DNA of 64,000 bases from Spongiibacter sp. IMCC21906 (GCF_001010805.1 NZ_CP011477.1:868001-932000), one strand, 5' to 3'; positions 10,438-20,245 are shown, counted from the stretch's first letter. Notes: generated by a model not told the origin, from the letters alone. Translations and numbers: made by a program.

Positions 10438-10935
10438 TTAATTGTTGGGCCAGTAAACCATGATTCGAATGCTGTCGCTGCCAATCGACCTGTTTTTCTC
10501 GTCAATCAGCTGGACTTTTATGTGATGGGGGCCGCGGCTTAATTGTGGGATGTCGATGTGAGTTTGTCGTCCTGAGGCAAGTACCTGACCGTCTAGGCTT
10601 ATTTTAATTTGAAAGTCTTTCGGCAGTGGTTTGCTCAGGGCGACTTTAACTTGAGTGCCGATTAAGCCATTAGCTAAAATTTGTCCGTCTTTCGGGTGGC
10701 GGATGCTTAAGTTGGGTATGTCCTCCGAAACAGCGGGACGCTTGTTTTTTGGGGGAGGCGGGGTCTCGACTGCCGGGCTTGTGTTGGTGTCTGGAATATC
10801 GATAGCAACCGCATTTTTGGCTTTGGTGTCGCTAAAAACGGGATTACCGTGTTTGTCTACGGAGCGGTAGATTTCTGCGCTAACACTGGCAGAGAGTAGA
10901 AGGCTGAAAATCCCGAGGATAGTGACTAAGTGCAT
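10438..10935 (-). CDS. Secreted DUF4124-type protein of unknown function
   Basis: 165 residues from ATG 10935. Signal peptide (about 1-20, ending SASVSA) is followed by the DUF4124 signature EIYRSVDKHGNPVFSDT. Then come a Pro-rich linker and a C-terminal beta-rich segment (about 85-163, HPKDGQILANG...VYWPNN) that looks like an Ig-like module. It is probably periplasmic. An upstream in-frame start would add 27 residues before the signal peptide and is unlikely. DUF4124 genes often lie between glnA and ntrB in this group; function is unknown. Confidence 0.8.
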   Translation of the reverse strand: MHLVTILGIFSLLLSASVSAEIYRSVDKHGNPVFSDTKAKNAVAIDIPDTNTSPAVETPPPPKNKRPAVSEDIPNLSIRHPKDGQILANGLIGTQVKVALSKPLPKDFQIKISLDGQVLASGRQTHIDIPQLSRGPHHIKVQLIDEKNRSIGSDSIRIMVYWPNN

Positions 10936-11027
10936 GCGTTTGTCCGGGCAGGGCCGTGTTGGCTGTGGTTGAGATGTTACTAGTATTTCTTGCCTGATGG
11001 TGATCTTGCAAGGCAAATTTCAGGCAC

Positions 11028-11053
11028 AAAAAAGCCCGCCATAGAGCGGGCTT
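11028..11053 (-). terminator. Rho-independent terminator of glnA
   Basis: On the minus strand AAGCCCGC and GCGGGCTT form an 8-bp stem with a short loop followed by TTTT. It begins 20 bp after the glnA stop. Confidence 0.85.
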
Positions 11054-11073
11054 AAAAGACCCTTGTGGGAGAG

Positions 11074-12480
11074 TTACACGCTGTAGTACATATCAAACTC
11101 AACCGGGTGAGTTGTCATGTTCAGGCGCTCGATTTCTTGAGATTTCAGGTCGATGTAAGCATCGATCATGTCGTCGTCAAATACGCCGCCAGCTGTCAAG
11201 AAGGCGCGGTCAGCATCCAGTGCTTGCAGAGCCATGTCCAGGCTAGAGGCAACGGTTGGAATGTTAGCTGCTTCTTCTGCAGGCAGGTCGTAAAGATCTT
11301 TGTCGGCAGCATCGCCGGGGTGGATCTTGTTCTGGATGCCGTCCAGGCCGGCCATCAGCATACAGGCGAAGGCCAGGTATGGGTTAGCTGACGCATCTGG
11401 GAAGCGAACTTCTACGCGGCGAGCTTTAGGGTTGCTGATGAAAGGAATCCGAATAGAAGCGGAGCGGTTGCGAGCCGAGTAGGCCAGCATAACGGGTGCT
11501 TCAAAGCCGGGAACCAGGCGTTTGTACGAGTTGGTAGACGCGTTGGTAAATGCGTTGATTGCGCGAGCGTGCTTGATGATACCGCCAATGTAGAACAAGG
11601 CTGTTTCAGACAGGCCGCCGTAAACGTCACCGGTAAACAGGTTCTGACCGTCCTTGCTCAAAGACTGGTGAACGTGCATGCCGCTACCGTTGTCGCCAAC
11701 GACAGGCTTGGGCATGAAGGTCGCTGTTTTGCCGTAAGCGTGTGCAACGTTGTGTACGCAGTACTTAAGAATCTGTACTTCGTCCGCTTTTTTCACGCCC
11801 GTGTTGGGGCCAACACCGATTTCACACTGGCCCGCAGTACCCACTTCGTGGTGATGTACTTCAATGTCCAGTCCCATGTCGGTCATGGCGTTACACATGG
11901 CGGCACGCAGATCGTGCAGGCTGTCTACTGGCGGAACGGGGAAGTAACCGCCTTTAACGCCGGGGCGGTGACCGATGTTGCCTTCTTCAAAGTTGTCGCC
12001 TGATTTCCACGCAGCTTCGTCAGAAGCAATAGCGTAGCTGGCGCCTTCCATGCCGATTTTCCATTTTACATCGTCAAATACGAAGAATTCGGGCTCGGGT
12101 CCAAACAATACGTTGTCGGCAATGCCGGTAGAGCGCATGTAATCTTCAGCGCGCTGAGCAATGGAGCGAGGGTCGCGGTTGTAGCCCTGCATGGTGGTGG
12201 GCTCAACGATACCGCAACGGATAATAATGGTGACTTCTTCGGTGAAGGGGTCGAGTACCGAGGCTTCGTCGTCTGGCATCAAAATCATGTCTGATTCGTT
12301 AATGCCTTTCCAGCCAGCGATAGACGAGCCGTCAAACATTTTGCCATCTTCAAAGAAGCCTTCGTCAATTTCGCCAACAGGCATGGTGACGTGCTGTTCT
12401 TTACCCTTGGTGTCGGTGAAGCGCAGGTCAGCCCATTTAACATCATTATCGGCGATTAGCTTCAGAGTTTTCTCTGACAT
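11074..12480 (-). CDS. glnA: Glutamine synthetase type I (GSI-beta)
   Basis: 468 residues. Signatures: FDGSSIAGW, metal/glutamate site [14 protein letters not shown] region [16 protein letters not shown], and the adenylylation tyrosine Tyr397 in [10 protein letters not shown], all typical of the enterobacterial GSI-beta dodecamer regulated by GlnE. It makes glutamine from glutamate, ammonia and ATP. A strong SD (GGAGGA) precedes the start. A sigma-54 promoter and NtrC-like half-sites lie upstream, and ntrBC lies just downstream. Confidence 0.97.
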   Translation of the reverse strand: MSEKTLKLIADNDVKWADLRFTDTKGKEQHVTMPVGEIDEGFFEDGKMFDGSSIAGWKGINESDMILMPDDEASVLDPFTEEVTIIIRCGIVEPTTMQGYNRDPRSIAQRAEDYMRSTGIADNVLFGPEPEFFVFDDVKWKIGMEGASYAIASDEAAWKSGDNFEEGNIGHRPGVKGGYFPVPPVDSLHDLRAAMCNAMTDMGLDIEVHHHEVGTAGQCEIGVGPNTGVKKADEVQILKYCVHNVAHAYGKTATFMPKPVVGDNGSGMHVHQSLSKDGQNLFTGDVYGGLSETALFYIGGIIKHARAINAFTNASTNSYKRLVPGFEAPVMLAYSARNRSASIRIPFISNPKARRVEVRFPDASANPYLAFACMLMAGLDGIQNKIHPGDAADKDLYDLPAEEAANIPTVASSLDMALQALDADRAFLTAGGVFDDDMIDAYIDLKSQEIERLNMTTHPVEFDMYYSV

Positions 12481-12591
12481 TCGTTATGTCCTCCAAAAGA
12501 GAGTATTTTTAGAATCGGTAGGCCCGAATTTTGCGATTATATTCTCATTGCACGGGGCCAGCATAGCGGCCTTTTGTGTGACCTGCATTAC

Positions 12592-12607
12592 AGCAAAATG
12601 CGTGCCA
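12592..12607 (-). promoter_or_regulatory. Sigma-54 promoter of glnA
   Basis: The minus strand reads TGGCACGCATTTTGCT, an exact match to the -24/-12 consensus TGGCACG-N4-TTGCW. It predicts transcription start near 12581 and a leader of about 100 nt to the glnA ATG. Confidence 0.9.
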
Positions 12608-12697
12608 TTAAACTGAGCGTTATTATGCGTTGTTTTTAGGGGGTTTTGCTAGTTATGCGTAAAAAGCGCGCAATAAATATTAGCTTGAGACCCTTTT

Positions 12698-12734
12698 TGG
12701 TGCGATTCTGGGTTTTTGTGTTCAGTTTTGGTGC
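12698..12734 (-). promoter_or_regulatory. Two NtrC-like enhancer half-sites upstream of glnA
   Basis: GCACCAAAA occurs twice on the minus strand; the TGGTGC complements are at 12698-12703 and 12729-12734, spaced 31 bp (three helical turns). They centre about 119 and 150 bp upstream of the predicted glnA start. NtrC recognises GCACCA-N3-TGGTGC. The second half of each site is degenerate (3/6 and 2/6), so binding is likely but not certain. Confidence 0.5.
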
Positions 12735-12747
12735 GGTATGTTTGTTT

Positions 12748-12776
12748 CTGACTGGGGCATTCAAAGTCGGTATAAT
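12748..12776 (+). promoter_or_regulatory. Predicted sigma-70 promoter of thiI
   Basis: CTGACT (12748-12753), a 17-bp spacer and a perfect TATAAT (12771-12776). The predicted start lies about 29 bp before the thiI ATG. It diverges from the glnA regulatory region. Confidence 0.65.
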
Positions 12777-12811
12777 GCGGCGCTGTTTTTATCATTCCCT
12801 CCGGTGCGTTA

Positions 12812-14266
12812 ATGAAGTTCATCGTAAAGCTGTTTCCTGAAATTATTATTAAAAGTAAGCCTGTGCGAAAACGCTTCACTCAGCAGCTTAAAGATAATCT
12901 GCGTAAATTGCTGAAGCCGCTGGATCCCCAGGTGCAGGTTATTCGGGAGTGGGATCGCATCATTGTTGAAACCCGGGTGGAGGAGGTCGGAATTGTTCAA
13001 TCGATGGTTGAAGTATTAAGGAATACCTCCGGCATCGCCCATTTTTTAGAAGTGGTTGAGCATCCGCTGGGAGATTTGGACGAGATTTATCAGCATACCA
13101 AGGCGGCAGTAGGTGAGAGTTTAAAAGGGAAAACCTTTGTGGTGCGCTGCAAGCGCAGCGGTCAGCACGACTTTGGCTCTGGGGATGTTGAGCGCTATGT
13201 TGGCGGCGGTTTATTTCAGTTTTGTGAGACCGGGGGGGTAAGCCTCAGCAAGCCTGATATCACGGTACGACTGGAGATACGTAAGGACCAGCTCTATGTT
13301 ATTCGCCGTCGTCATGAAGGGCTGGGCGGCTTTCCCATGGGCAGTGTCGATTCGGTTATGTCGCTGCTCTCCGGGGGCTTTGATTCCACCGTGTCGAGTT
13401 ACATGACCATGAAGCGGGGTTTGCGAACCCATTATTGCTTTTTTAATCTGGGCGGTCGTGAACACGAGATGGGCGTGCAAGAGGTGGCATTGTATCTTTG
13501 GCAAAAATTTGGGGCATCTCATCGCGTCAAATTCATCTCTGTGCCCTTTGAAGATGTGGTGGCGGAAATTTTAAAGAACGTCGAGAACTCGCAAATGGGG
13601 GTGATACTGAAGCGCATGATGTTGCGGGCGGCCTCCGAGCTCGCCGCGCAGTTGGAAGTGCCGGCATTGGTGACCGGGGAGAGCGTGGCGCAGGTGTCGA
13701 GTCAGACGCTGACCAATTTGAGCGTGATCGACAGCGTTACCGACACCTTGGTGCTGCGGCCATTAATTACCATGGATAAACTGGATATCATCAAAATAGC
13801 GGCGCAGATTGGTACCGAGGAATTTGCGGCTAATATGCCCGAATACTGCGGGGTGATATCGGTTAAGCCAACGACCAAGGCCAAGCCCGAGAAGATTGCG
13901 GCACAGGAGGCGTTGTTTGATTTTACTGTGTTAGAAAAAGCAGTCTCTTCTGCGCGCTTGATTAATATTGATGCCCTTGTCGATGAAGAATTTGCTCGCA
14001 CAGAGGTTGAAGTGTTGCCGATCCCCTTACCTGGTGCAGTGATTATCGATGTGCGTCATCCCGATGAGATTGAGCGGCAACCCTTAGCGGTGGCTCAGGC
14101 TGATGTGGCGGAGATTCCCTTTTACGAGCTGCACCGGCGGGCGGCCTCCCTGGATCGCACAAAAATCTATCAGCTTTACTGCGACAAGGGGGTGATGAGT
14201 CGTCTTCACGCCGCCCATTTAATGGAGCAGGGATTTGAAAATATTAAGGTGTACCGTCCATCATGA
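12812..14266 (+). CDS. thiI: tRNA 4-thiouridine synthase / thiamine sulfur carrier ThiI with rhodanese domain
   Basis: 484 residues, the same size as E. coli ThiI. N-terminal ferredoxin-like and THUMP domains (about 1-165), PP-loop ATPase with SGGFDST (about 185-380), and a C-terminal rhodanese domain (about 400-484) with persulfide Cys457 in LYCDKGVMSR. The partner Cys is in MPEYCGVIS. It makes s4U8 in tRNA and delivers sulfur for the thiamine thiazole. The stop overlaps the next gene by 4 bases. Confidence 0.96.
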   Translation: MKFIVKLFPEIIIKSKPVRKRFTQQLKDNLRKLLKPLDPQVQVIREWDRIIVETRVEEVGIVQSMVEVLRNTSGIAHFLEVVEHPLGDLDEIYQHTKAAVGESLKGKTFVVRCKRSGQHDFGSGDVERYVGGGLFQFCETGGVSLSKPDITVRLEIRKDQLYVIRRRHEGLGGFPMGSVDSVMSLLSGGFDSTVSSYMTMKRGLRTHYCFFNLGGREHEMGVQEVALYLWQKFGASHRVKFISVPFEDVVAEILKNVENSQMGVILKRMMLRAASELAAQLEVPALVTGESVAQVSSQTLTNLSVIDSVTDTLVLRPLITMDKLDIIKIAAQIGTEEFAANMPEYCGVISVKPTTKAKPEKIAAQEALFDFTVLEKAVSSARLINIDALVDEEFARTEVEVLPIPLPGAVIIDVRHPDEIERQPLAVAQADVAEIPFYELHRRAASLDRTKIYQLYCDKGVMSRLHAAHLMEQGFENIKVYRPS

Positions 14267-14697
14267 CTGATCAGAATATTACCCCCTTATTTGAATTTAC
14301 TATCGAGCCGCGCTGGTTTGATGCCGACCCCTTGGGGCATATCAATCACGTTCAGTATTTTCGCTACCTGGAAGAAGCCCGGGTTAAATGGATGAGCAGT
14401 GCTGACTATCTACGCGCTTTAAGCAACGATGTCGCCTACGTCATGTTGATGGTGAACGTGGGTTTGGATTTTCGCCGCGAGCATCATCACCCAGAAGCAT
14501 TGAGTGCGCTGGCCTATGTCAGTCATGTCGGTAATAGCAGTTTTCGTCTGCATCAGCAGCTGTTTGCAAAAGATAGCGGAGAATTAGTCGCCGAGGGGCC
14601 TGCAAGTTTGGTGTGGGTCAGACTGGAAGATCATAAACCTGAGCGTATAAGCGATGCTATGCGAGAATTGTTAGGCCGACATTTGCGGCCAGAATAA
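14263..14697 (+). CDS. Hotdog-fold acyl-CoA thioesterase (YbgC/FadM-like)
   Basis: 144 residues of the 4HBT hotdog fold. The diagnostic DADPLGHINHVQYFRYLEEAR contains the catalytic-type Asp and the buried helix start. It hydrolyses an acyl-CoA; chain length is not evident. The ATG overlaps the thiI stop (ATGA), so translation is probably coupled, though no metabolic link is obvious. It converges on a hypothetical gene 10 bp away. Confidence 0.85.
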   Translation: MTDQNITPLFEFTIEPRWFDADPLGHINHVQYFRYLEEARVKWMSSADYLRALSNDVAYVMLMVNVGLDFRREHHHPEALSALAYVSHVGNSSFRLHQQLFAKDSGELVAEGPASLVWVRLEDHKPERISDAMRELLGRHLRPE

Positions 14698-14707
14698 TCC
14701 ATTCGTC

Positions 14708-15169
14708 TTAACTTTCGGTCTTGTTTTTGCTCGCTTCACTCTGCCCAAGGCTAAAGTTGTAGAGCTTAAAGCGCTGGTTTTCTACTGTCAGGGTAGCGGT
14801 CATGATGGCGCTGCCCTCGCTAAAGCTTACCCGGCTGCTATAGCTCAGTTTGGCTTGGTCGCTAAATATCGATAGTGCGGCGCTGAGTCGTGATAGCTGC
14901 GGCGAGTCCATACTTTGATAGCGACCTAAATGACGGTAGTGATCCATGAGGGTTTGCAATTGCTCATCGCTGACTTGGGCCTTGGCCTCGCGGGCTAACT
15001 GGTCTTTAAGCACTTCTGCATCCCAGCGCGAAATCTCGGTTAACGCTAAATCCAAGTATTGGCTGGCGTTGTCTTGGTAGTGATCTTGTACTTCTCCGCT
15101 GTAGTAATACAGGCTGCCAAACAACACTAAGCTGGCAATCACAAAAATCCGCAGGCTAATATTTTTCAC
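14708..15169 (-). CDS. Small membrane-anchored protein of unknown function
   Basis: 153 residues from GTG 15169. One N-terminal membrane anchor (ISLRIFVIASLVLFGSLYYYSG), then a soluble helical and beta region with no family I recognise. The open frame runs on to 15406, but that would overlap the transporter gene by 180 bp and add low-complexity sequence. The GTG just before the anchor, with GAGA about 8 bp upstream, is therefore preferred. It probably faces the periplasm. Possibly co-transcribed with the NSS transporter 55 bp upstream. Confidence 0.55.
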   Translation of the reverse strand: MKNISLRIFVIASLVLFGSLYYYSGEVQDHYQDNASQYLDLALTEISRWDAEVLKDQLAREAKAQVSDEQLQTLMDHYRHLGRYQSMDSPQLSRLSAALSIFSDQAKLSYSSRVSFSEGSAIMTATLTVENQRFKLYNFSLGQSEASKNKTES

Positions 15170-15224
15170 GTTGATCTCGTTGTTTTTGGTCGATGAAAGT
15201 GTTGTTGCTTTAGATGAATCGGCC

Positions 15225-16565
15225 CTAATCAAAGAGCGCTTGCAGAGCGCTAAAAAGGCCGAGACTATGCAGGAAAACCACCAGAATGCCAAATGGGGCA
15301 ATAAACCGCAGCACAAAACGCCACGCTGAAAAGAGGGGCCCGTTGGCCATGCCGGTTTCATCCAAAACGCGTTTTGGGTCCAGTCGCCAACCGACAAATA
15401 AGGCAATAAGCAAGCCGCCCAGTGGCAGCATAATGTTGGCTGTTATGTAATCCAGTGCATCAAATACTGCGCTGTAATGAATCGAAGCAACCCCGCCTAC
15501 CCAGGCAATCAGTCCCAGCCCGTAGGTGGATAGGCGCCGATTGATGTTTTGTTTTTCCAGCCAGGCGACGCCGGGCTCGATCAATGAAATGGACGAACTT
15601 AGTGCGGCAATGCTGACCAGGGCAAAAAACAAACTGCCAAAAAACACGCCGCCGGTCATATTGGAAAAGGCTACTGGCAGTGTCACAAACATCAATCCTG
15701 GCCCTTGCCCCGGTGTCAGTCCGTTGGCAAAAACCAGCGGAAACATGGCCATGCCGGCCAGCAAGGCAATGACAGTATCCAGCACGGCAATGGTCATGAC
15801 GGTTTTGCCGATTGAGGCGTGGCCGGGAAAGTAAGCGCCGTATGCCATGATGGCACCCATGCCTAAACTCAGGGTGAAAAAAGCGTGGCCCATGGCGATC
15901 AGAATGGCGTCTCCGCTTAAGCGGCTGAAGTCAGTGTCGAACATAAAGTGCAGGCCAGCGCTGAAATCACCGTTAATGGCGCTGTAGCCCACTAAAATAA
16001 TCAGAAACAGAAATAACAGCGGCATAAGAATTTCTACCGCCTTGCCAATGCCTTTGGCCACGCCAGCGGCGACAACGGTGGCGGTGATAAAGCTGAACAG
16101 GCTGTGCCAGATAAGTTGTTGGGAGTCGCTGGTAAGCAACTCGTTGAAATGGGCCTCTATTTGCGCGGGGTCGGCACCGTGATAGTTGCCAGAGACGCTT
16201 TGGAATACATATTCCAGTGCCCAGCCCGCCACGACACTGTAAAACATCATAATCATCAAGCCGGCAATCATGCCGATGCCGCCGACAAGTCCCCACACTT
16301 TCGTGCCGCCTGATTCGCGGCTCAATGCAAGCATGCTGTGAATCGGGTCGCTACGGCCTGTTCTGCCCACCATAATTTCGGCAATCATGACCGGTATGCC
16401 GATGAGCAAAATGCAGGCAAGGTAAACCAGTACAAAGGCGCCGCCGCCGTTTTCGCCGGTAATATAGGGAAACTTCCAGATGTTGCCTAAGCCTACGGCA
16501 GAGCCGGTAGCGGCGAGAATAAAGGTCCAACGAGATTTCCAGGTAACAGGCGCGGGCTGATTCAT
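15225..16565 (-). CDS. Neurotransmitter:sodium symporter (NSS/SNF) family transporter
   Basis: 446 residues from ATG 16565, with about 11-12 membrane helices. The NSS signature WKSRWTFILAATGSAVGLGNIWKFPY carries the Na+/substrate-binding unwound TM1. GGGAFVLVY, the FFTLSLGMGA segment and SIAALSSSISLIEP are also typical. It imports a small amino acid or related solute with Na+; substrate is unknown. The 27 residues upstream of MNQPAP are not NSS-like and are excluded. Confidence 0.92.
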   Translation of the reverse strand: MNQPAPVTWKSRWTFILAATGSAVGLGNIWKFPYITGENGGGAFVLVYLACILLIGIPVMIAEIMVGRTGRSDPIHSMLALSRESGGTKVWGLVGGIGMIAGLMIMMFYSVVAGWALEYVFQSVSGNYHGADPAQIEAHFNELLTSDSQQLIWHSLFSFITATVVAAGVAKGIGKAVEILMPLLFLFLIILVGYSAINGDFSAGLHFMFDTDFSRLSGDAILIAMGHAFFTLSLGMGAIMAYGAYFPGHASIGKTVMTIAVLDTVIALLAGMAMFPLVFANGLTPGQGPGLMFVTLPVAFSNMTGGVFFGSLFFALVSIAALSSSISLIEPGVAWLEKQNINRRLSTYGLGLIAWVGGVASIHYSAVFDALDYITANIMLPLGGLLIALFVGWRLDPKRVLDETGMANGPLFSAWRFVLRFIAPFGILVVFLHSLGLFSALQALFD

Positions 16566-16718
16566 GGTGGGTAAGCGGTCCCTTTTGTTGGTGTGGGGTA
16601 GGCCCCTGTCTGTTGCGATTGTAGCGATATTCCCATTGATGCCCAAATGTCGGCTGTCCCGTGCGGTGGTTAATTCTTGATTGCGCCATAGTGAGCGGGT
16701 ATTTCGGGCGTTTAAAAC

Positions 16719-16747
16719 GAGACCTTACTTAGTGGCTGGTGTATACT
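16719..16747 (+). promoter_or_regulatory. Possible typA promoter
   Basis: TATACT (16742-16747) is a good -10 element, but the -35 region GAGACC (16719-16724) is only 3/6. It would give a leader of about 27 nt to the typA ATG. Confidence 0.35.
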
Positions 16748-16780
16748 GCGCGCCCAATTTCTCCAACGATGTTCTTCCCC

Positions 16781-18592
16781 ATGATTGATGACCTGCGCAA
16801 TATCGCTATTATTGCCCACGTTGACCACGGTAAAACTACTCTGGTCGATAAACTGCTTAGCCAGTCGGGCACCCTAGACCGCCGCAACCAGGATGCCGAG
16901 CGCATCATGGACTCCAACGATCAGGAGAAAGAGCGGGGAATAACCATTCTGGCGAAAAACACCGCCATTCGTTGGAATGGCTACCGTATTAATATCGTAG
17001 ATACCCCAGGACACGCCGACTTTGGTGGCGAGGTCGAGCGGGTTATGTCTATGGTAGACAGCGTGCTACTGCTGGTCGATGCCGTTGACGGCCCCATGCC
17101 CCAAACGCGCTTTGTAACTCAAAAAGCTTTTGAGAGTGGCCTTAAACCTATTTTGGTCGTTAACAAAGTTGATCGCCCCGGTGCCCGTCCAGACTGGGTT
17201 ATCGATCAGGTGTTTGATCTGTTTGATCGTCTTGGTGCCACCGACGAGCAGTTAGATTTTCCGATTATTTACGCCTCGGCACTGAACGGCGTAGCCGGGC
17301 CGGAAGCGGACCAGCTGGCAGAGGATATGACGCCGCTGCTTGAAATGATCATAGACAAAGTCCCCTCGCCACAGGTGGACGGAGACGGTCCTCTGCAAAT
17401 GCAGATTTCGGCATTGGACTACAATAGCTATGTTGGTGTTATTGGTCTCGGCCGTATTACCCGTGGTTCGATGAAGCCCAACGAGCAGGTTGTTATCGTC
17501 GGTGCCGATGGCAAACAGCGTAAGGGCCGGGTATTGACGGTGATGGGCTATCACGGCCTGGAGCGGGTTGAGGTCGAGAAAGCCGAAGCGGGTGATATTG
17601 TTTGTATCACCGGTATCGAAGGTCTGAATATTTCCGACACCGTCTGTGCCCAGACTACCCCCGAGGCATTGCCACCGCTGACGGTGGACGAGCCCACTGT
17701 TAGCATGACTTTCCAGGTTAACGATTCGCCTTTCGCTGGTTTGGAAGGTAAGTACGTCACTTCGCGAAATATCCGTGAGCGCCTGGATCAAGAGTTGATT
17801 CACAATGTCGCGTTGCGGGTTGTGCAGGGTGATAGCCCTGATAAGTTTAAAGTGTCTGGTCGTGGTGAGCTCCACCTGTCGGTTTTGATTGAAACCATGC
17901 GCCGTGAAGGCTTTGAGCTAGGTGTGTCCCGGCCGGAAGTGGTTCAAAAAGAAATCGACGGCGTCATGATGGAGCCTTACGAGCAAGTCGTTATCGATGT
18001 GGAAGAACAGCATCAGGGTTCGGTGATGGAAGAGCTTGGTCTGCGTAAGGCTGAGCTGACCAATATGGAACCCGATGGCAAAGGCCGGGTTAAACTGGAG
18101 TTTATGGCGCCTGCGCGGGGGCTTATTGGTTTCCGTGGCCATTTCCTCACGCTCACGTCGGGTAGCGGCATTATGACTACCGTCTTTGATCACTATGGTG
18201 AAGTGAAGATGGGTGAGATGGCCGGTCGCCAAAACGGGGTATTGGTGTCAATGGTGAAGGGTAAAACCCTGGCCTATGGTCTGTTTAATCTTCAGGATCG
18301 TGGTCGTTTGTTCCTGGGCCATGCTGAAGAAATTTACGAAGGTCAAATTATTGGCTTGCATTCGCGCTCTAACGACTTGGTGGTTAACCCCACCAAGGCC
18401 AAGCAGCTGACTAACGTTCGTGCTTCTGGTACGGATGATGCTCTGACCCTGTCGCCCCCAGTGCGCCACACGCTAGAGCAGGCACTGGAGTTTATTGAAG
18501 ACGATGAGTTGGTAGAAGTGACCCCAAAAAGCATTCGTCTACGCAAAAAGCTGCTGACCGAAAACGAGCGCAAGCGCGCTGGTAATAAGTAA
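16781..18592 (+). CDS. typA: Translational GTPase TypA/BipA
   Basis: 603 residues from [11 protein letters not shown] (E. coli 607). G1 AHVDHGKTT, switch-[14 protein letters not shown] and [10 protein letters not shown] are intact. Domains II, III, V and the TypA-specific C-terminus ([12 protein letters not shown], then [12 protein letters not shown]) follow. It is a ribosome-associated GTPase for 50S maturation, stress and low-temperature growth. Two in-frame Met codons lie up to 14 codons upstream; family alignment favours 16781, although no clear SD is visible before any of them. Confidence 0.96.
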   Translation: MIDDLRNIAIIAHVDHGKTTLVDKLLSQSGTLDRRNQDAERIMDSNDQEKERGITILAKNTAIRWNGYRINIVDTPGHADFGGEVERVMSMVDSVLLLVDAVDGPMPQTRFVTQKAFESGLKPILVVNKVDRPGARPDWVIDQVFDLFDRLGATDEQLDFPIIYASALNGVAGPEADQLAEDMTPLLEMIIDKVPSPQVDGDGPLQMQISALDYNSYVGVIGLGRITRGSMKPNEQVVIVGADGKQRKGRVLTVMGYHGLERVEVEKAEAGDIVCITGIEGLNISDTVCAQTTPEALPPLTVDEPTVSMTFQVNDSPFAGLEGKYVTSRNIRERLDQELIHNVALRVVQGDSPDKFKVSGRGELHLSVLIETMRREGFELGVSRPEVVQKEIDGVMMEPYEQVVIDVEEQHQGSVMEELGLRKAELTNMEPDGKGRVKLEFMAPARGLIGFRGHFLTLTSGSGIMTTVFDHYGEVKMGEMAGRQNGVLVSMVKGKTLAYGLFNLQDRGRLFLGHAEEIYEGQIIGLHSRSNDLVVNPTKAKQLTNVRASGTDDALTLSPPVRHTLEQALEFIEDDELVEVTPKSIRLRKKLLTENERKRAGNK

Positions 18593-18620
18593 GCACCGCT
18601 ATTCCTTCGGGACGAAGTTT

Positions 18621-18656
18621 CCTCACTGCGCTACACTCAGATAGTGCGCAGTGAGG
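18621..18656 (+). promoter_or_regulatory. Perfect 11-bp hairpin overlapping the pip ribosome site
   Basis: CCTCACTGCGC (18621-18631) pairs with GCGCAGTGAGG (18646-18656). The 3' arm runs into the AGGAG (18654-18658) that serves ATG 18667, so the fold would partly hide the SD. There is no T-tract, so it is not an intrinsic terminator of typA. Confidence 0.5.
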
Positions 18657-18666
18657 AGATTGAGAT

Positions 18667-19629
18667 ATGCAGGCTCTATACCCCGACATCAAGCCTTTCC
18701 GCAGTCACCATATGGCCGTTGAGCCTCCCCATATTTTATATGTGGAAGAGGCGGGCAATCCCGACGGTATTCCGGTTGTATTTCTTCATGGCGGCCCCGG
18801 TGCCGGGCTAAGCCCTAAAGCCCGATGCTTTTTCGATCCTGAACGCTATCGCATTATTTTATTTGATCAGCGTGGCAGTGGTCGCTCTGAGCCCCATGCC
18901 TGTTTAGAAAATAACACTACCCAGGGCTTGATCACGGATATGGAAGTGATTCGAGATAGCCTGGGTATTGAGCGCTGGATTTTATTTGGTGGCTCTTGGG
19001 GCTCAACCTTGGCGTTGGCCTATGCCCAGTGTTATCCCGAGCGGGTCAATGCCATGATTCTGCGGGGCATCTTTTTGTGTCGCCTCCGTGAGTTGAACTG
19101 GTTTTATTGCGAAGGCGGGGCCAGCCGTATCTTCCCTGACTATTGGCAAGACTTTACTGAGGGGGTTGTTCGCCGCGACAAAGAAAGCTGGATTGAGGCT
19201 TACCATCGTGCCTTACATGCTGACAACGAAGTGGCGAGAATGGCCGCTGCAAAAGCGTGGAGTCAGTGGGAGGCGCGGTGCTCAACATTGCGCCCAAATC
19301 ACGATATAGAAGAAGGTATGACCAGTCCGCATGCGGCGGTGTCGATGTCTCATATTGAAACCCATTATTTTATGAACGGAGCGTTTCTTGAAGAAAACCA
19401 ATTACTGAAAAATATGGATCGCATCGCGCATATTCCCGGCATTATCGTTCATGGCCGATACGACATGATTTGTCCGTTAGAAAATGCAGTTGAAGTTCAT
19501 CGTCGCTGGCTTGCTGCCGAGTTACATGTTGTTCGCGATGCCGGACACTCGGCCTATGAACCTAGTATTGCCGATGCCCTTGTTAAAGCAACAAATGATA
19601 TTGCGGATATGTTCGACGATGTTATGTAG
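18667..19629 (+). CDS. pip: Prolyl aminopeptidase (proline iminopeptidase, S33)
   Basis: 320 residues, alpha/beta hydrolase. Oxyanion motif HGGPGAGLS, nucleophile elbow GGSWGS, Asp in HGRYDMICP and His in DAGHSAYE make the S33 triad. DQRGSGRS is diagnostic of proline iminopeptidases. It removes N-terminal proline from peptides in the cytosol. It is followed 22 bp later by dtd, the common pip-dtd pairing in gammaproteobacteria. Confidence 0.94.
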   Translation: MQALYPDIKPFRSHHMAVEPPHILYVEEAGNPDGIPVVFLHGGPGAGLSPKARCFFDPERYRIILFDQRGSGRSEPHACLENNTTQGLITDMEVIRDSLGIERWILFGGSWGSTLALAYAQCYPERVNAMILRGIFLCRLRELNWFYCEGGASRIFPDYWQDFTEGVVRRDKESWIEAYHRALHADNEVARMAAAKAWSQWEARCSTLRPNHDIEEGMTSPHAAVSMSHIETHYFMNGAFLEENQLLKNMDRIAHIPGIIVHGRYDMICPLENAVEVHRRWLAAELHVVRDAGHSAYEPSIADALVKATNDIADMFDDVM

Positions 19630-19651
19630 AGAGAATACAAAGGAAGTTTGA

Positions 19652-20089
19652 ATGAAAGCCTTGTTACAAAGGGTGCGGCACGCAAAAGTCGAAGTTGAGA
19701 AAACGGTAACAGGAGAAATTTCTACAGGGCTGTTGGTTTTTTTAGGGCTTGAACGTCATGATGATGCCGCTGCGATTGAAAAAATGATAACGCGCTTGCT
19801 GGCCTATCGAGTGTTTTCTGATGAGACTGGCAAAATGAATCGCTCGGTGGCGGATATTAATGGCGGCCTGTTGCTGGTGTCTCAGTTCACTCTGGCGGCA
19901 GATACAAAAAAGGGGTTGAGGCCGGGCTTTTCAACTGCGGCTGCGCCCACTGATGCTAAAGCATTATATGAACATGCATTAGCGTTTGCGCGAACAAAAC
20001 ATGAAAAGGTAGAAGCGGGCATTTTTGCGGCAGATATGCAGGTGTCGCTGTTAAACGACGGCCCGGTAACCTTTATGCTCGAGTCATAG
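19652..20089 (+). CDS. dtd: D-aminoacyl-tRNA deacylase
   Basis: 145 residues, full length. The substrate-site motifs VSQFTLAAD and the GPVTF cross-subunit loop (NDGPVTFMLES) are present. It removes D-amino acids and glycine mischarged on tRNA. AAAGGAAG precedes ATG 19652. It probably shares a transcript with pip. Confidence 0.96.
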   Translation: MKALLQRVRHAKVEVEKTVTGEISTGLLVFLGLERHDDAAAIEKMITRLLAYRVFSDETGKMNRSVADINGGLLLVSQFTLAADTKKGLRPGFSTAAAPTDAKALYEHALAFARTKHEKVEAGIFAADMQVSLLNDGPVTFMLES

Positions 20090-20245
20090 GTTTGCTCGGC
20101 TAAGATCAAGTGTTAACTGTTGAAAATTCACATCCTCTATCAAATCAATGAACTGAAACGATTTGCCAGGTCCTAAGTAGCCAGTGGTCGCGCGGTGTTT
20201 AACACGGCGCTCCCTCCAGGTTTTGGACTAAAAGAGGAAAGGAAT

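Noticed and set aside
12553-12566. TGGCCCCGTGCAAT on the minus strand as a glnA sigma-54 promoter
   Set aside because: GG to GC spacing is four bases too short; the exact match at 12592-12607 is far better.
15170-15406. N-terminal extension of the small membrane protein
   Set aside because: It overlaps the NSS transporter coding region in another frame and lacks family-like sequence; GTG 15169 is preferred.
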